Positions 18,162 through 26,696 of a stretch of DNA of 64,000 bases are shown piece by piece. Origin of the DNA: Streptomyces sedi (GTDB lineage Bacteria > Actinomycetota > Actinomycetes > Streptomycetales > Streptomycetaceae); contig NZ_VDGT01000016.1 of the NCBI RefSeq assembly GCF_006335015.1, positions 81,526 to 145,525 of the forward strand. Reading direction: 5' to 3'. Both the position numbers and the translations under genes were made by a program. Numbering within the stretch: the first letter of the stretch is position 1; each line of letters opens with the position of its first letter. The notes below the pieces were generated by a model. It was not told the origin of the DNA and did not search any database. It worked only from the letters and a program-made list of their open reading frames with translations.

Positions 18162-19347
18162 TCGCGCCCGCCGCGCTCAGCGCCCGGTGCAGGGCGAGTT
18201 CGGCGGTGGGGCCCTCGGCCAGCAGGATGCCGCTGCATCCGCGCTGGTCCGTGAGGTGCGCGACGCGGTCGCCCGGCGCCATCGTCGGGTACCACTCGGG
18301 CGAGCCGGGGTGGGCGGCGAGCCCTTCGAGTCCGGCCCAGCCGGTGAGCACGCCGGTGCGGTCGGGGTAGACGAGGACGAACGCGCTGGCGGGGCCGGTG
18401 GGTTCGGGGCCTTCGAGGAGGGCGGGGCGGCGGCCGAGGGTGGTGTCGATCAGCGCGTCGTAGATGTTCACGCCGAGCGCCCGGCAGAGTGCCTCGCCCA
18501 CCAGGGCGCCCCCGACGCGGCGGTTGATCTCGACCAGCTCCGGCCCCTTGGCGGTGAGGACGAACTCCACGTGGGCGAAGCCCGACAGATGGCCGGCGGC
18601 GGGCAGCAGCGCGGCGACCCAGCGTTCCAGCGCCGCCGCCTCGGGCGCGGGCAGCGCCACGGGGAAGGACGCGCTCTCCTCCCGCACCAGTGGCTGCGGT
18701 GACAGCTGGCGGCTGAAGACGCCCAGCAGCCGGGTGTGGCCCTCGAAGCTGACGGTCTCGGCGCTGTAGAGCGGGCCGGTCAGATACGGCTCGGCGAGGA
18801 GCCGGCCGCGCAGCGCCGCCTCCCCTGCCGCCCCCAGGGCCGAGGCCAGCTCGGCGGGGTCGCGGGCGAGCCAGACGTTGCGGGAGGAGGTGCCGGCGGA
18901 GTCCTTGAGCACGGCGGGCAGGCCGACCGAGGCGCGCACCTCCTCGGCCGTCGTCCCCGCGTCGACGGGCATCGCGGCCGGGCCCAGGCCCCGTTCGTGG
19001 AGCAGCCGCCGCACGGCCAGCTTGTCGCGGAGGCGGCGGACGGCGGACGGTTCCGGCCCAGGCAGGCCGAGTTCGGCGGCGAGGTCGGCGGCGGGCACGC
19101 TCCAGCCGTCGGTGGAGTTGATCAGCCCCGCCAGGTCGGGCAGCGCGCGCAGCGCGGCGCGGGAGGCGTCGAGGTCGTGGGTGTCGACGTCGACGACGTC
19201 CAGCGCGTCGGGCGGGAGTTGGTCCAGCTCGTGGCGGTAGATCGCCCGGTCGCCGGTGAGGAGGGCCAGCCGGTGCCCGGCGGCCCGGGCCGCCCGCACG
19301 GTCCTGGCCAGTCCGAAGCTGAGTGCCTCCAGGGCCGCGATGGTCAT
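18139..19347 (-). CDS. ATP-grasp domain ligase of unknown substrate
   Basis: 402 residues. The N-terminal Rossmann part (HRLALLTGDRAIYRHEL, AGLINSTDGWSVPAADLAAELG) leads to the ATP-grasp fold: LRDKLAVRRLLHERGL, GLPAVLKDSAGTSSRNVWLA (nucleotide lysine), LLAEPYLTGPLYSAETVSF, and the metal-binding FAHVEFVLTAKGPELVEINRR. Such enzymes join a carboxylate to an amine or thiol through an acyl-phosphate. Its start overlaps the stop of the methyltransferase gene by four bases, so the two act together, perhaps making and then methylating (or the reverse) a small amino-acid derivative or dipeptide. No transporter gene follows. Confidence 0.88.
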   Translation of the reverse strand: MTIAALEALSFGLARTVRAARAAGHRLALLTGDRAIYRHELDQLPPDALDVVDVDTHDLDASRAALRALPDLAGLINSTDGWSVPAADLAAELGLPGPEPSAVRRLRDKLAVRRLLHERGLGPAAMPVDAGTTAEEVRASVGLPAVLKDSAGTSSRNVWLARDPAELASALGAAGEAALRGRLLAEPYLTGPLYSAETVSFEGHTRLLGVFSRQLSPQPLVREESASFPVALPAPEAAALERWVAALLPAAGHLSGFAHVEFVLTAKGPELVEINRRVGGALVGEALCRALGVNIYDALIDTTLGRRPALLEGPEPTGPASAFVLVYPDRTGVLTGWAGLEGLAAHPGSPEWYPTMAPGDRVAHLTDQRGCSGILLAEGPTAELALHRALSAAGAITPLLEG

Positions 19348-20126
19348 GCGCCGCCCCCTCCTTCCGTCACGGCCCGCGCGGGCGGGCCCGGGGGCCGGGT
19401 GCCCCGCACGATCAGGCGTCGGGCCCGCTGGTCGTAGGGGGAACGGTCGAAGTCCCCGTAGACCTCGACATCAACGAAGCCCGCCTCGTCGAAGAGTGCG
19501 CGCAGCTCGCTCGCGCCGTAGAGATAGGAGGTGATCGAGACCTCCCTGGCGTGCTCGCCGCGCACCATGGTCCAGTCGGTGCGCAGGCGGGTCCACTCGT
19601 CGAGCACGGTGTCGCGTTGGATCACGTAGGCGTCCGGCAGCTCCACCACCTGGGGGCGGCCGATCCAGCCGGCGACGACCTCCCTGCCCATCACGTCGAC
19701 CAGCATCCGCCCGCCGGGGCGCAGCGAGGCACGGGCGTTGCGCAGCACCGTCAGGTTGTCCTCGCGGTCGTCGAAGTACCCGAAGGAGGTGAAGACGTTG
19801 ATCGCCTCGTCGTAGCTCTCCGGCTCGACATGGGTGAGCATGTCGCCGCGCACCAGTCGGACGTCGACGCCGGCGGCCTCGCAGGCGGTGCGGGCGCGTT
19901 CCAGCATGGGGGCGCTGAGGTCGACGCCGGTGACGCGGCAGCCGGCGCGGGCCAGCGGGACCGCGTAGAGGGCGGGCCCGCAGGCCAGGTCGAGCACCCG
20001 GGTGCCGGGCGGATGGTCGAACAGGGGTGACTCGGCGACGAGTCGGGCGATCTCCGCGCGGCGTCGGTCGGAGAACATGACGTCGGCGAAGTCCACCCAG
20101 AAGTCGTCGTCCTCGTACCAGTGCAT
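19344..20126 (-). CDS. Class I SAM-dependent methyltransferase
   Basis: 260 residues. The SAM-binding motif VLDLACGPALYAVPLARAG is at about residues 44-62, followed by VTGVDLSAPMLERAR, VRLVRGDML and the TSFGYF segment. The C-terminal third (TRLRTDWTMVRGEHAREVSITSYLY cut by strands) is typical of small-molecule methyltransferases. The ATG at 20126 (MHWYEDDDFW) begins at the conserved N-terminus; an upstream start would add about 50 residues of low-complexity sequence. First gene of a two-gene operon with the ATP-grasp ligase; acceptor unknown. Confidence 0.88.
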   Translation of the reverse strand: MHWYEDDDFWVDFADVMFSDRRRAEIARLVAESPLFDHPPGTRVLDLACGPALYAVPLARAGCRVTGVDLSAPMLERARTACEAAGVDVRLVRGDMLTHVEPESYDEAINVFTSFGYFDDREDNLTVLRNARASLRPGGRMLVDVMGREVVAGWIGRPQVVELPDAYVIQRDTVLDEWTRLRTDWTMVRGEHAREVSITSYLYGASELRALFDEAGFVDVEVYGDFDRSPYDQRARRLIVRGTRPPGPPARAVTEGGGGA

Positions 20127-20551
20127 GGCGGGGAACCTCGCTTCCCAGGGGGCGGGCGGGCACGTCGCGCCCGCGTGCGGCGGGACGGTGGTGCGGGACG
20201 GCGGCGGCCGGGGCGTGGCGAGCCGGATCGTACCCACGGTCAACGGAATGCACGCCCACCACCGCAGGGATAATCGCACAGAAATCCTTTACGGTTGAGC
20301 CCAGATGACGGCCCGGACTTTTCCCTCGCGCGGAGCGCGGGCGGAGCCGGAGGCACGTGGCCGACGCGAGCCGAACCGCTGGTGAGGGCGGGTGCGGGTG
20401 GCCGGGCTCCGGTGGGCGCGGCGGTGTTTCACCTGAGAGGTCGGGAGAAACGGGCGGGAAGTTCCCGGCGTTCCGCTTCCGTGTTTCCGGAAACGAAATC
20501 CTCGTCGCGCATATCGTCACCCGCCCCACTCGATGCCACCATGGCCATGTC
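20127..20551. promoter_or_regulatory. Divergent intergenic region
   Basis: 425 bp between the methyltransferase (leftward) and membrane-protein (rightward) genes. The stretch around 20250-20300 is locally AT-richer (GATAATCGCACAGAAATCCT), a plausible promoter zone for one or both directions. Short open frames inside have no recognisable protein features. Confidence 0.45.
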
Positions 20552-21214
20552 ATGGAAGCCGGCCGGATGTTGCGCGCCACGAGGGCAGCCGTTTTCTCGG
20601 CGCTCTGCGTGGTCCTCGCCATCTCCAGCCACACGGCCACCTCGGGCGACAGCGTCTCCTGGCGGCTGCTGCCCGTGGTCTGGGCCGGGATCTGGATCGG
20701 CGTCTGGTCGTTCACCGAGCGGGAACGCGGCCCGGTCGCGGTCATCGCCGCCACGCTGGGCACCCAACTTCTGCTGCACGGCGCGTTCTCGCTGGGCCAC
20801 GCCGTCAACGCGGCGCGGCTGTCCCCCGCCCCGCACGCCGGCCACGCGGCGCCCGGCGGCCACCTCGCCCCCGCCGTCGACTCCGGCCACGGACTGCTCG
20901 ACGGCTCCTGGGCGATGACGGTGGGGCACGTCGTGATGGCGCTGGTCAGCGCGGTGTGGCTGTGGCGCGGGGAACGTGCCCTCTTCGCCCTGCTGCGCTG
21001 GGCCGCCCACCGGGTGCTCGGCCCGCCGCCGCGTCCCGCCCGCCCGCCGGGCCCCGCCGCACCCGCCGGGCTCGGCCCGACACGGGAGGGGCCGCTGGCG
21101 CCGCTGGCCTGCCCGCGCCCCCTCGGCTCGCGCGGCCCTCCCGCGCGCCCCGCGTTCCCGGCGGCGCTCCGCCGGTCGAACGCAGCGCGCCACGGCCGGG
21201 CACGCCCCGTCTGA
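20552..21214 (+). CDS. Integral membrane protein of unknown function upstream of ECF sigma factor
   Basis: 220 residues. Two to three helices at the N-terminus (AAVFSALCVVLAISSHTAT, LLPVVWAGIWIGVWSF, VAVIAATLGTQLLLHGAF), a His/Ala/Pro loop (HAGHAAPGGHLAPAVDSGHG) and another helix (MTVGHVVMALVSAVWLW), then a long Pro/Arg-rich cytoplasmic tail. The His-rich extracytoplasmic loop could bind metal. ATG at 20552 chosen because hydrophobic sequence starts shortly after. It precedes a SigC-like sigma gene in the same direction by about 95 bp and may be cotranscribed. Confidence 0.65.
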   Translation: MEAGRMLRATRAAVFSALCVVLAISSHTATSGDSVSWRLLPVVWAGIWIGVWSFTERERGPVAVIAATLGTQLLLHGAFSLGHAVNAARLSPAPHAGHAAPGGHLAPAVDSGHGLLDGSWAMTVGHVVMALVSAVWLWRGERALFALLRWAAHRVLGPPPRPARPPGPAAPAGLGPTREGPLAPLACPRPLGSRGPPARPAFPAALRRSNAARHGRARPV

Positions 21215-21308
21215 GCACAGCCCCGTCCTGCCCTTCGGTGGGTCCCGGCCTTCCTCACCGCGTTCGCCGCGCGCCGGCGACGCGGATCCCGTGAAAGGCG
21301 ACAGGACC

Positions 21309-22088
21309 GTGACGTCATTCCCTGGCGTGTCTCTCACCGCCGAGCCCCCGACGGCCGGACGCCCGGCGTCCCGCCGCGAGGGCCCGCACGCCCCCCGTTC
21401 CCCCAAGTCCCCCGCGCCCTCAGCCCCTTCGAGGCAGCCGCGCCTCCCGGGGCGCCCCGCCGCCCCCCGGCGGCCCGCACCCCGCGCCGACGGCGCGGCG
21501 CCGGCCGAGCGCCGCGATCCGGCGCGGGCGGACGAGACGACCGTGACCCGCTGGGCGCTGGCCGCGCGCGGCGGGGACCGGCGGGCGGTCGAGCTCTTCT
21601 TCGCCGCCGTCCGCGACGATCTGCTGCGCTATCTGACCCGGGTCAGCGGCGACCCGCAGGGCGCCGAGGACCTGGTGCAGGAGACGCTGCTGCGCGCGCT
21701 GCGCGCCCTGCCCTCGTTCGAGGGCCGCTCCTCGGCCCGCACCTGGCTGCTGTCGATCGCCCGCAGAACCGCCGTGGACCGGGTGCGCTACGAGCGTTCC
21801 CGCCCGCCGCTGGCGGCGACGGCGGACTGGCTGACCACCGTGGAACGTGAACAGCGCGGCCACGTGCCCGGGTTCGAGGAACGGGTGGTGCTCGACGAGC
21901 TGCTGGCCCGGCTCCCCTCCGACCGGGCGCGGGCGTTCCGGCTCACCCAGATCGCCGGGATGCCCTACGCCGAGGTCGCCGAGGCCAGCGGCTGCCCGGT
22001 GGGCACCGTGCGCTCCCGGGTGGCGCGGGCCCGCCAGACGCTGCTGACCCAACTGACGCTCGCCGAGGACGGCCGGGCGCCCGAGTGA
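21309..22088 (+). CDS. ECF-subfamily RNA polymerase sigma factor, SigC-like
   Basis: Region 2 is clear (LLRYLTRVSGDPQGAEDLVQ, then ETLLRALRALPSF and SSARTWLLSIARRTAVDRVR), and region 4 follows (LPSDRARAFRLTQIAGMPYA, then EVAEASGCPVGTVRSRVARA). The pattern SARTWLLxIAR and CPVGTxRSRVARAR is that of mycobacterial SigC. The conserved part starts near 21543; the GTG at 21309 gives 259 residues with an 80-residue Pro/Arg-rich N-terminal extension and has a GGCGACAGGA upstream region, while a GTG at 21543 would give the bare sigma factor. No anti-sigma gene is adjacent. Followed by a very strong hairpin. Confidence 0.85.
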   Translation: MTSFPGVSLTAEPPTAGRPASRREGPHAPRSPKSPAPSAPSRQPRLPGRPAAPRRPAPRADGAAPAERRDPARADETTVTRWALAARGGDRRAVELFFAAVRDDLLRYLTRVSGDPQGAEDLVQETLLRALRALPSFEGRSSARTWLLSIARRTAVDRVRYERSRPPLAATADWLTTVEREQRGHVPGFEERVVLDELLARLPSDRARAFRLTQIAGMPYAEVAEASGCPVGTVRSRVARARQTLLTQLTLAEDGRAPE

Positions 22089-22092
22089 CCGC

Positions 22093-22135
22093 GCGGGGGC
22101 GGCGCCCGCGCACCCGTGCCGGGCGCCGCCCCCGC
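22093..22135 (+). terminator. Long GC hairpin terminator after the sigma factor gene
   Basis: Arms GCGGGGGCGGCGCCCG (22093-22108) and CGGGCGCCGCCCCCGC (22120-22135) pair perfectly over 16 bp around an 11-nt loop, five bases after the stop codon. Confidence 0.8.
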
Positions 22136-22196
22136 CCGTTGCCGCACGACACCCCGCGAGACCGCGAGACTCCCCACGAGCCGAGGTGGCGATGCC

Positions 22197-23297
22197 ATGC
22201 CCACGTCCCCCGAAGCGAGCACCCCGCCCGTCACGCCCGCGGTCGGGACGCCGCCGGCGACCGAACGGCCGGGCGCGGCCCGCCCGTTGGTCCACGCGCA
22301 CATCACCGACGCGATCAAGGCGCCCGACCTGGTGCGACTCGGCCCCGGGGTCGTGCTGGCGCGCTTCGAGACCCTGAAGGTCTACGCCGCCCTGGGCGCG
22401 GTGCGGACCCTGCTGGAGCGCGGGGTGATCCGGCCCGGCCAGACGCTGGTCGACAGCTCCAGCGGGATCTACGCGCTGGCGCTGGCGATGGCCTGCCACC
22501 GCCACGGGCTGCGCTGCCACATCGTCGCCTCCACCACCGTCGACCTCACCACGCGGGTGCAGTTGGAGATCCTGGGCGCCACCATCGACCAGATGCCGCC
22601 CTCCGACGACCTGCGGCTGGACCAGAACCGCCGGGTGGAGCGGGTCCGCGAGCTGGTCGCCGCGCGGCCCGACACCCACTGGATGCGCCAGTACCACGAC
22701 GCGGTGCACTACGCGGGCTACCGGGAGTTCGCCGAGCTGGTGGCCGCCGCGCTGCCGGAGCGGGAGCTGACGGTCGTCGGCTCCGTCGGCACCGGCTCGT
22801 CCACCGGCGGGCTGGTGGTTCCGCTGCGGCAACGCGGCCTGGACGTGCGGCTGGTGGGCGTGCAGCCGTTCGGCAGCGTCACGTTCGGCAGCGAACGCTT
22901 CCAGGACCCGGAGGCGATCATCGCCGGCATCGGCAGCGCGATCCCGTTCGGCAACGTGCGCCACCAGCTCTACGACGCGCTGCACTGGGTCGACTTCCGG
23001 CACGCGGTGGCCGGGGCGGTGGGGCTGGTGCGCGCGCACGCCGTCTTCGCCGGGCTCTCCACGGGCGCCGCGCATCTCGCGGCGCTGTGGGAGTCGGCGC
23101 GCCGGCCGGAGCGCACCCACCTGGTGATCGGCGCGGACACCGGCCACCGCTACGCGGAGCGCGCCTTCGCCCGCCACCGCGAGGCACCGGAGGCCAGGAC
23201 GCTCAAACCGCACCAGATCACGGAGTTGGCGGACCTGAGGCCGCCCTGGTCCACCATGGAGTGGGGCCGCCGCCCGGCGCCGGGCGGCGACGCCTGA
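22197..23297 (+). CDS. PLP-dependent cysteine-synthase-like enzyme (fold type II)
   Basis: 366 residues. ETLKVYAALG puts a likely PLP lysine at residue 61; the Asn/Ser loop DSSSGIYALALAMACHRHG is near residue 87 and the glycine-rich PLP phosphate loop GSVGTGSSTGG near residue 195; IVASTTVDL and LVIGADTGHRY are also family-like. This resembles O-acetylserine sulfhydrylase and SbnA-type enzymes, which use activated serine for beta-replacement. The usual SVKDR motif around the lysine is replaced by TLKVY and TSGN by SSSG, so the substrate may be unusual. It faces the iron-regulated siderophore-interacting protein gene, hinting at metallophore metabolism, but no other such genes are present. Confidence 0.82.
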   Translation: MPTSPEASTPPVTPAVGTPPATERPGAARPLVHAHITDAIKAPDLVRLGPGVVLARFETLKVYAALGAVRTLLERGVIRPGQTLVDSSSGIYALALAMACHRHGLRCHIVASTTVDLTTRVQLEILGATIDQMPPSDDLRLDQNRRVERVRELVAARPDTHWMRQYHDAVHYAGYREFAELVAAALPERELTVVGSVGTGSSTGGLVVPLRQRGLDVRLVGVQPFGSVTFGSERFQDPEAIIAGIGSAIPFGNVRHQLYDALHWVDFRHAVAGAVGLVRAHAVFAGLSTGAAHLAALWESARRPERTHLVIGADTGHRYAERAFARHREAPEARTLKPHQITELADLRPPWSTMEWGRRPAPGGDA

Positions 23298-23327
23298 CGG
23301 GCGGGCCGAGGGAGGCGCGCACGGACG

Positions 23328-24179
23328 TCAGGCGGCGTCGGACTCCTGTTCCGCCTCGACCCGCTTGTTCCACTCGGCCTTGCCCGACTGCCAGCCGTCC
23401 TCGTCCGCGCCCCGGCGCCAGTAGCCGGAGACGGACTTCATCCGCTCGCGGCCCAGCCCCCGCTCGTGCCGCAGATGGTGGCGGAGCGCCTTGACGGCGT
23501 GCGCCTCGCCGTGCAGGAAGAGCTGCGGAACGCCCGGCGGGAACGCCACCGAGGTCACCGCCTCCACCAGCGCCTCGCCGACCGGGCGCCCCTCGCGGTG
23601 CAGCCACAGCAGGTCGATCGGACCCTCGGGGTAGTCGAGCTTCTGCTCCTCCGCCGGCCCCTCGACCTCGACGAAGGCCAGCGCCCTGGCCCCGGCGGGC
23701 AGCGCGGCGAGCGCGGCGGCGATGGCGGGCAGCGCCGCCTCGTCGCCGGCCAGCAGGTGCCAGTCCGACTCGGCCTCGGGCGCGTAGCCGCCGCCGGGGC
23801 CCAGCAGATACAGCTCGTCGCCGGGGCTGGCCGCGTCGGCCCAGGGGCCGGCCAGGCCCTGGTCGCCGTGGTGGACGAAGTCGACCGTCAGCCGCAGCGC
23901 CTCGGGGTCCCAACCGGCGACGGTGTAGGTGCGGGTCTTCGGCCAGTCGGCGCGCGGCAGCGAGGCCCGGATCTCCGCGATGTCGAACGGCTCGGGGTAG
24001 CTCACCCCGGGCAGCGGGAAGACCAGCTTGACGTAGTGGTCGGTGCACCCGCTCGTGGCGAACCCGGCGAGCCCGTCCCCGCCGAAGACCACCCGGATCA
24101 TGTGCGGGGTGAGGCGTTCCTTGTGCACCACCTGGGCGCGGTGGGTCTGGCTTCCCTGGCGGGCGGGTCGGTCGCTCAC
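23328..24179 (-). CDS. Siderophore-interacting protein (FAD-binding ferric-siderophore reductase)
   Basis: 283 residues of the SIP/ViuB/YqjH family. The N-terminal FAD domain shows LTPHMIRVVFGGDGLAGF, KTRTYTVAGWDPEALRL and VDFVHHGDQGLAGPWA with ASPGDELYLLGPGGGYAP; the C-terminal nicotinamide-binding domain shows LLAGDEAALPAIAAALAAL and ends with GYWRRGADEDGW. It reduces ferric-siderophores in the cytoplasm to release iron. A perfect 20-bp iron box lies 64 bp upstream, so iron starvation should induce it. Confidence 0.94.
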   Translation of the reverse strand: MSDRPARQGSQTHRAQVVHKERLTPHMIRVVFGGDGLAGFATSGCTDHYVKLVFPLPGVSYPEPFDIAEIRASLPRADWPKTRTYTVAGWDPEALRLTVDFVHHGDQGLAGPWADAASPGDELYLLGPGGGYAPEAESDWHLLAGDEAALPAIAAALAALPAGARALAFVEVEGPAEEQKLDYPEGPIDLLWLHREGRPVGEALVEAVTSVAFPPGVPQLFLHGEAHAVKALRHHLRHERGLGRERMKSVSGYWRRGADEDGWQSGKAEWNKRVEAEQESDAA

Positions 24180-24243
24180 GGGCGAACTCCTGGCTGATCG
24201 GTGCGGAGGGCGCGCGGTGGTCGCGGAAGGATCACCGCACTGA

Positions 24244-24263
24244 AGGTTAGGTTAACCTAACCT
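24244..24263. promoter_or_regulatory. Iron box (DmdR/IdeR-type operator)
   Basis: AGGTTAGGTTAACCTAACCT is a perfect 20-bp palindrome and matches the TTAGGTTAGGCTAACCTAA-type consensus of DtxR-family iron regulators. Located upstream of the siderophore-interacting protein gene, it would bind DmdR1-Fe(II) and repress in iron-replete cells. Confidence 0.92.
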
Positions 24264-24324
24264 CGCCCCGGTCCCGGGGTCCCGGGTACCCCGACGGGCG
24301 GTCGGCGACGCCCCGCGCGCCCGT

Positions 24325-24888
24325 TCACTCCGGTCGACGCCCGAGCCCCTCCAGCACCTCGACGCCCGGCAGCTCAGCGAGCGCGGCGCCGGGCACGATC
24401 AGCTTGCCCCGCCGGGCGCCGCTGCCGACCAGCACGTGGTCCATGGCGACCACGGCCGCGTCCACCAGCACCGGCCAGCCGGCGGGCAGCCCGAACGGGG
24501 TGATGCCGCCGTACTCCATGCCGGTCTCGCGCACCGCGGTCTCGTGCGGGGCGAACGACGCCTTGCGCACGCCCAGATGGCGGCGGACCGCGCCGTTGAC
24601 GTCGAGCCGGGTGGCGGCGGGGACGAGGGCGGCGGCCAGGGTGGTCTCCCCGCCGCGCCGGCCGGCGACGACCACGCAGTTCGCCGACGCCTCGGCGAGG
24701 TCCTCGCCGTAGGTCGCGACGAAGACGGCGGTGTCCGCCTTCTCCGGGTCGCTGTCCACATAGAGCAGCCGCTCGACCGGCACCGTTCCGCGCCATCCGC
24801 GCGCCGCCTCGGCGACGGGGGCGGGAAGGAGGTCGAGGGCGCCGGTCAGCGGGATCGCCTCGTCGAAGTCACCGATGGGAGCGCGCAT
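24325..24888 (-). CDS. YbaK/ProX-type aminoacyl-tRNA deacylase
   Basis: 187 residues, a single YbaK-associated domain: FVATYGEDLAEASANCVVVAGRRGGETTLAAALV in pieces, TRLDVNGAVRRHLGVRKASFAPHETAVRETG (the conserved lysine in VRKASF) and MEYGGITPFGLPAGWPVLVDAAV. Such proteins hydrolyse mischarged tRNA such as Ala- or Cys-tRNA-Pro. ATG at 24888 chosen over a GTG nine bases upstream. Confidence 0.88.
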   Translation of the reverse strand: MRAPIGDFDEAIPLTGALDLLPAPVAEAARGWRGTVPVERLLYVDSDPEKADTAVFVATYGEDLAEASANCVVVAGRRGGETTLAAALVPAATRLDVNGAVRRHLGVRKASFAPHETAVRETGMEYGGITPFGLPAGWPVLVDAAVVAMDHVLVGSGARRGKLIVPGAALAELPGVEVLEGLGRRPE

Positions 24889-24931
24889 GGCGGGCACCGT
24901 AGCAGGGCCGCGCCCCGCGCCCCGCAGCCCC

Positions 24932-25504
24932 TCACCTGGGCGCGGGCACCGTCACCGCCATCATCAACTCCACGGGCGCCGCGCCCCGGTTGTGGTAGCC
25001 GTGCGGCACGTGCGAGGCGAAGACGGCCGACGTACCCGCCGGCACCGGGCACTCCTCGCCGTCGAGGTCGAGGGTCAACTCCCCCGCCGTCACATGGATC
25101 AGCTCGGTGGTGCCCGCCGGGTGCGCGTCGGCCACATGCCCTTCCCCCGGCTCCAGCCGGTAGTGCCACAGCTCCAGCGGGCCGGGCGCCTCGGTGCCGG
25201 CCAGCAGCGTGGAGTGGCTGCCGGCCTCGGTGTGCCACAGCCGCACCGCCCGGTCCGGCGGGAAGAGGCGCACGCTGGGCCGCGCCCGCGCGTCCAGCAG
25301 GGTCGTGACGCTGACGCCGAGCGCGTCGCCGACCTTGACCACGGTGCCGACGCTGGGGTTGGTCCTGGCCTGCTCGATCTGGATCAACATGCTGCGGCTG
25401 ATCCCGGCCCTGGCGGCCAGCGCCTCCAGGGTCAGCCCGCGCTCGGCGCGCAGCCGGCGCAGGTTCTCCGCGAGGGACTGGGTCAGCTGGTCGAGGTCGG
25501 TCAC
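24932..25504 (-). CDS. XRE-family regulator with C-terminal cupin sensor
   Basis: 190 residues. Helix-turn-helix at about residues 10-65 (LRRLRAERGLTLEALAARAG, SRSMLIQIEQARTNPSVGTV) and a cupin barrel at about 105-185 (LEPGEGHVADAHPAGTTELI, HVTAGELTLDLDGEECPVPA, HVPHGYHNRGAAPVELMM). Such regulators usually control a divergent exporter or amino-acid gene; here an EamA exporter starts 250 bp away on the other strand. GTG at 25504 chosen; the open frame continues upstream without conserved sequence. Confidence 0.9.
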   Translation of the reverse strand: MTDLDQLTQSLAENLRRLRAERGLTLEALAARAGISRSMLIQIEQARTNPSVGTVVKVGDALGVSVTTLLDARARPSVRLFPPDRAVRLWHTEAGSHSTLLAGTEAPGPLELWHYRLEPGEGHVADAHPAGTTELIHVTAGELTLDLDGEECPVPAGTSAVFASHVPHGYHNRGAAPVELMMAVTVPAPR

Positions 25505-25589
25505 CGAAGGAACGCTCCCGCGGGTCGGAGGAATCGAGGAGGCAAGGGCGCGGGGGCGCGACGGGATGACGCCCCGCGCACGCCACAGG

Positions 25590-25620
25590 TGTACTATTTT
25601 AGACGCGCGCGTCGAGTATC
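25590..25620. promoter_or_regulatory. Divergent promoter/operator between XRE-cupin and EamA genes
   Basis: The only AT-rich patch in this gap is GTACTATTTTAGA (25591-25603), directly followed by the 12-bp palindrome GACGCGCGCGTC (25602-25613) and GAGTATC. It resembles operators of XRE-cupin repressors (GTACTA...AGTA half-sites) with a -10-like TATTTT, and would serve both directions. Confidence 0.45.
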
Positions 25621-25754
25621 CCGGACTTTTCGGCCCACCGCGCCGCCTCTCACCCCTGCCACGGCCGCCCGCCTCCCGACCGTTCCGCCCCGCCCGGGGG
25701 CGGTTCGGGGACGGCGGCGCCGTGGCGCCCGGACACTGTACTTGCGAGGTAACG

Positions 25755-26618
25755 ATGGTCGCCCTTGCCCTGGTCACCAGCCTGCTCTGGGGACTCGCCG
25801 ACTTCGGCGGCGGGCTGCTCACCCGCAGGCTGCCCGCGTTGACCGTGGTGGTGGCCTCGCAGACGCTCGCCACCGTGGTGCTGGGCGCGGTCGTGGTGGC
25901 CACCGGGGCGTGGAGCGAGGCCGGCGAACGGCTGTGGTGCGCGGTGGCGGCCGGGGTGATCGGCCCGTTGGCGATGCTTCTCTTCTACCGGGCGCTGGCG
26001 CTCGGCCCGATGGGCGTGGTCTCGCCGCTGACCGCCACCGCGCTGGCGGTGCCGGTGGGCCTGGCGCTGGTCCTCGGCGAGCGCCCCGGTCCCGCGCAGT
26101 ACACCGGGATGGCCGTCGCACTGGTCGGGGTGCTGCTGGCCGGTGGCCTGACGCTCGGCGGCGGGGGCGGCGTGCCGAGGCGGACGCTGCTCTACACGGC
26201 CGGCGCGGCGCTCGGGCTCGGCGCGGTGCTGGCGTTGATCGCCGAGGCGTCCACGACGGTCACCGGTCTGTTCCTGGCACTCTTCGTGCAGCGGCTGTGC
26301 AACGTGCTGACCGGCGGCGCCGCGCTCTGGGCGGCGGCCAGGCGCGGGGCGCCCGTGCTGCCCGAGGGCGGCCGGGAGCTGCTGGTGGCGGCGCTGCCCT
26401 CGCTGGCCTTCGTCGGCCTGGCGGACGTGGCGGCCAACGGCACGTACGCGCTGGCGGCGCGGATCGGACCGGTGACGGTCGCGGTCGTGCTGGCCTCGCT
26501 CTACCCGGTGGTGACGGCGCTGGCCGCGCGCGGGGTGCTGCGCGAACGGCTGCTCGCGGCGCAGGCGGCCGGGGCGGGACTGGCCCTGGCGGGAACGCTG
26601 CTGCTGGCGGTCAGCTGA
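25755..26618 (+). CDS. EamA/DMT-family exporter
   Basis: 287 residues with nine to ten membrane helices in two EamA repeats: VALALVTSLLWGLADFGGGLL opens the first; VVSPLTATALAVPVGLALVLGE closes it; the second has FVGLADVAANGTYALAARIG and VAVVLASLYPVVTALAARGVLRERLL. These export amino acids or metabolites. ATG at 25755 has a GAGGT ribosome site eight bases upstream. Divergent from, and probably controlled by, the XRE-cupin regulator. Confidence 0.9.
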   Translation: MVALALVTSLLWGLADFGGGLLTRRLPALTVVVASQTLATVVLGAVVVATGAWSEAGERLWCAVAAGVIGPLAMLLFYRALALGPMGVVSPLTATALAVPVGLALVLGERPGPAQYTGMAVALVGVLLAGGLTLGGGGGVPRRTLLYTAGAALGLGAVLALIAEASTTVTGLFLALFVQRLCNVLTGGAALWAAARRGAPVLPEGGRELLVAALPSLAFVGLADVAANGTYALAARIGPVTVAVVLASLYPVVTALAARGVLRERLLAAQAAGAGLALAGTLLLAVS

Positions 26619-26628
26619 GCCCTCGCCG

Positions 26629-26648
26629 GGGGCGGGGCCGCCCGCCCC
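26629..26648. terminator. Hairpin between convergent exporter and thioesterase genes
   Basis: GGGGCGGG and CCCGCCCC pair over 8 bp around GCCG, ten bases past the exporter stop. It could end transcription from both sides. Confidence 0.5.
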
Positions 26649-26696
26649 GCGCGGACCGGCGGGGCCGTCGCCGGCCGCGGCGGGACCGGGGCGGGG

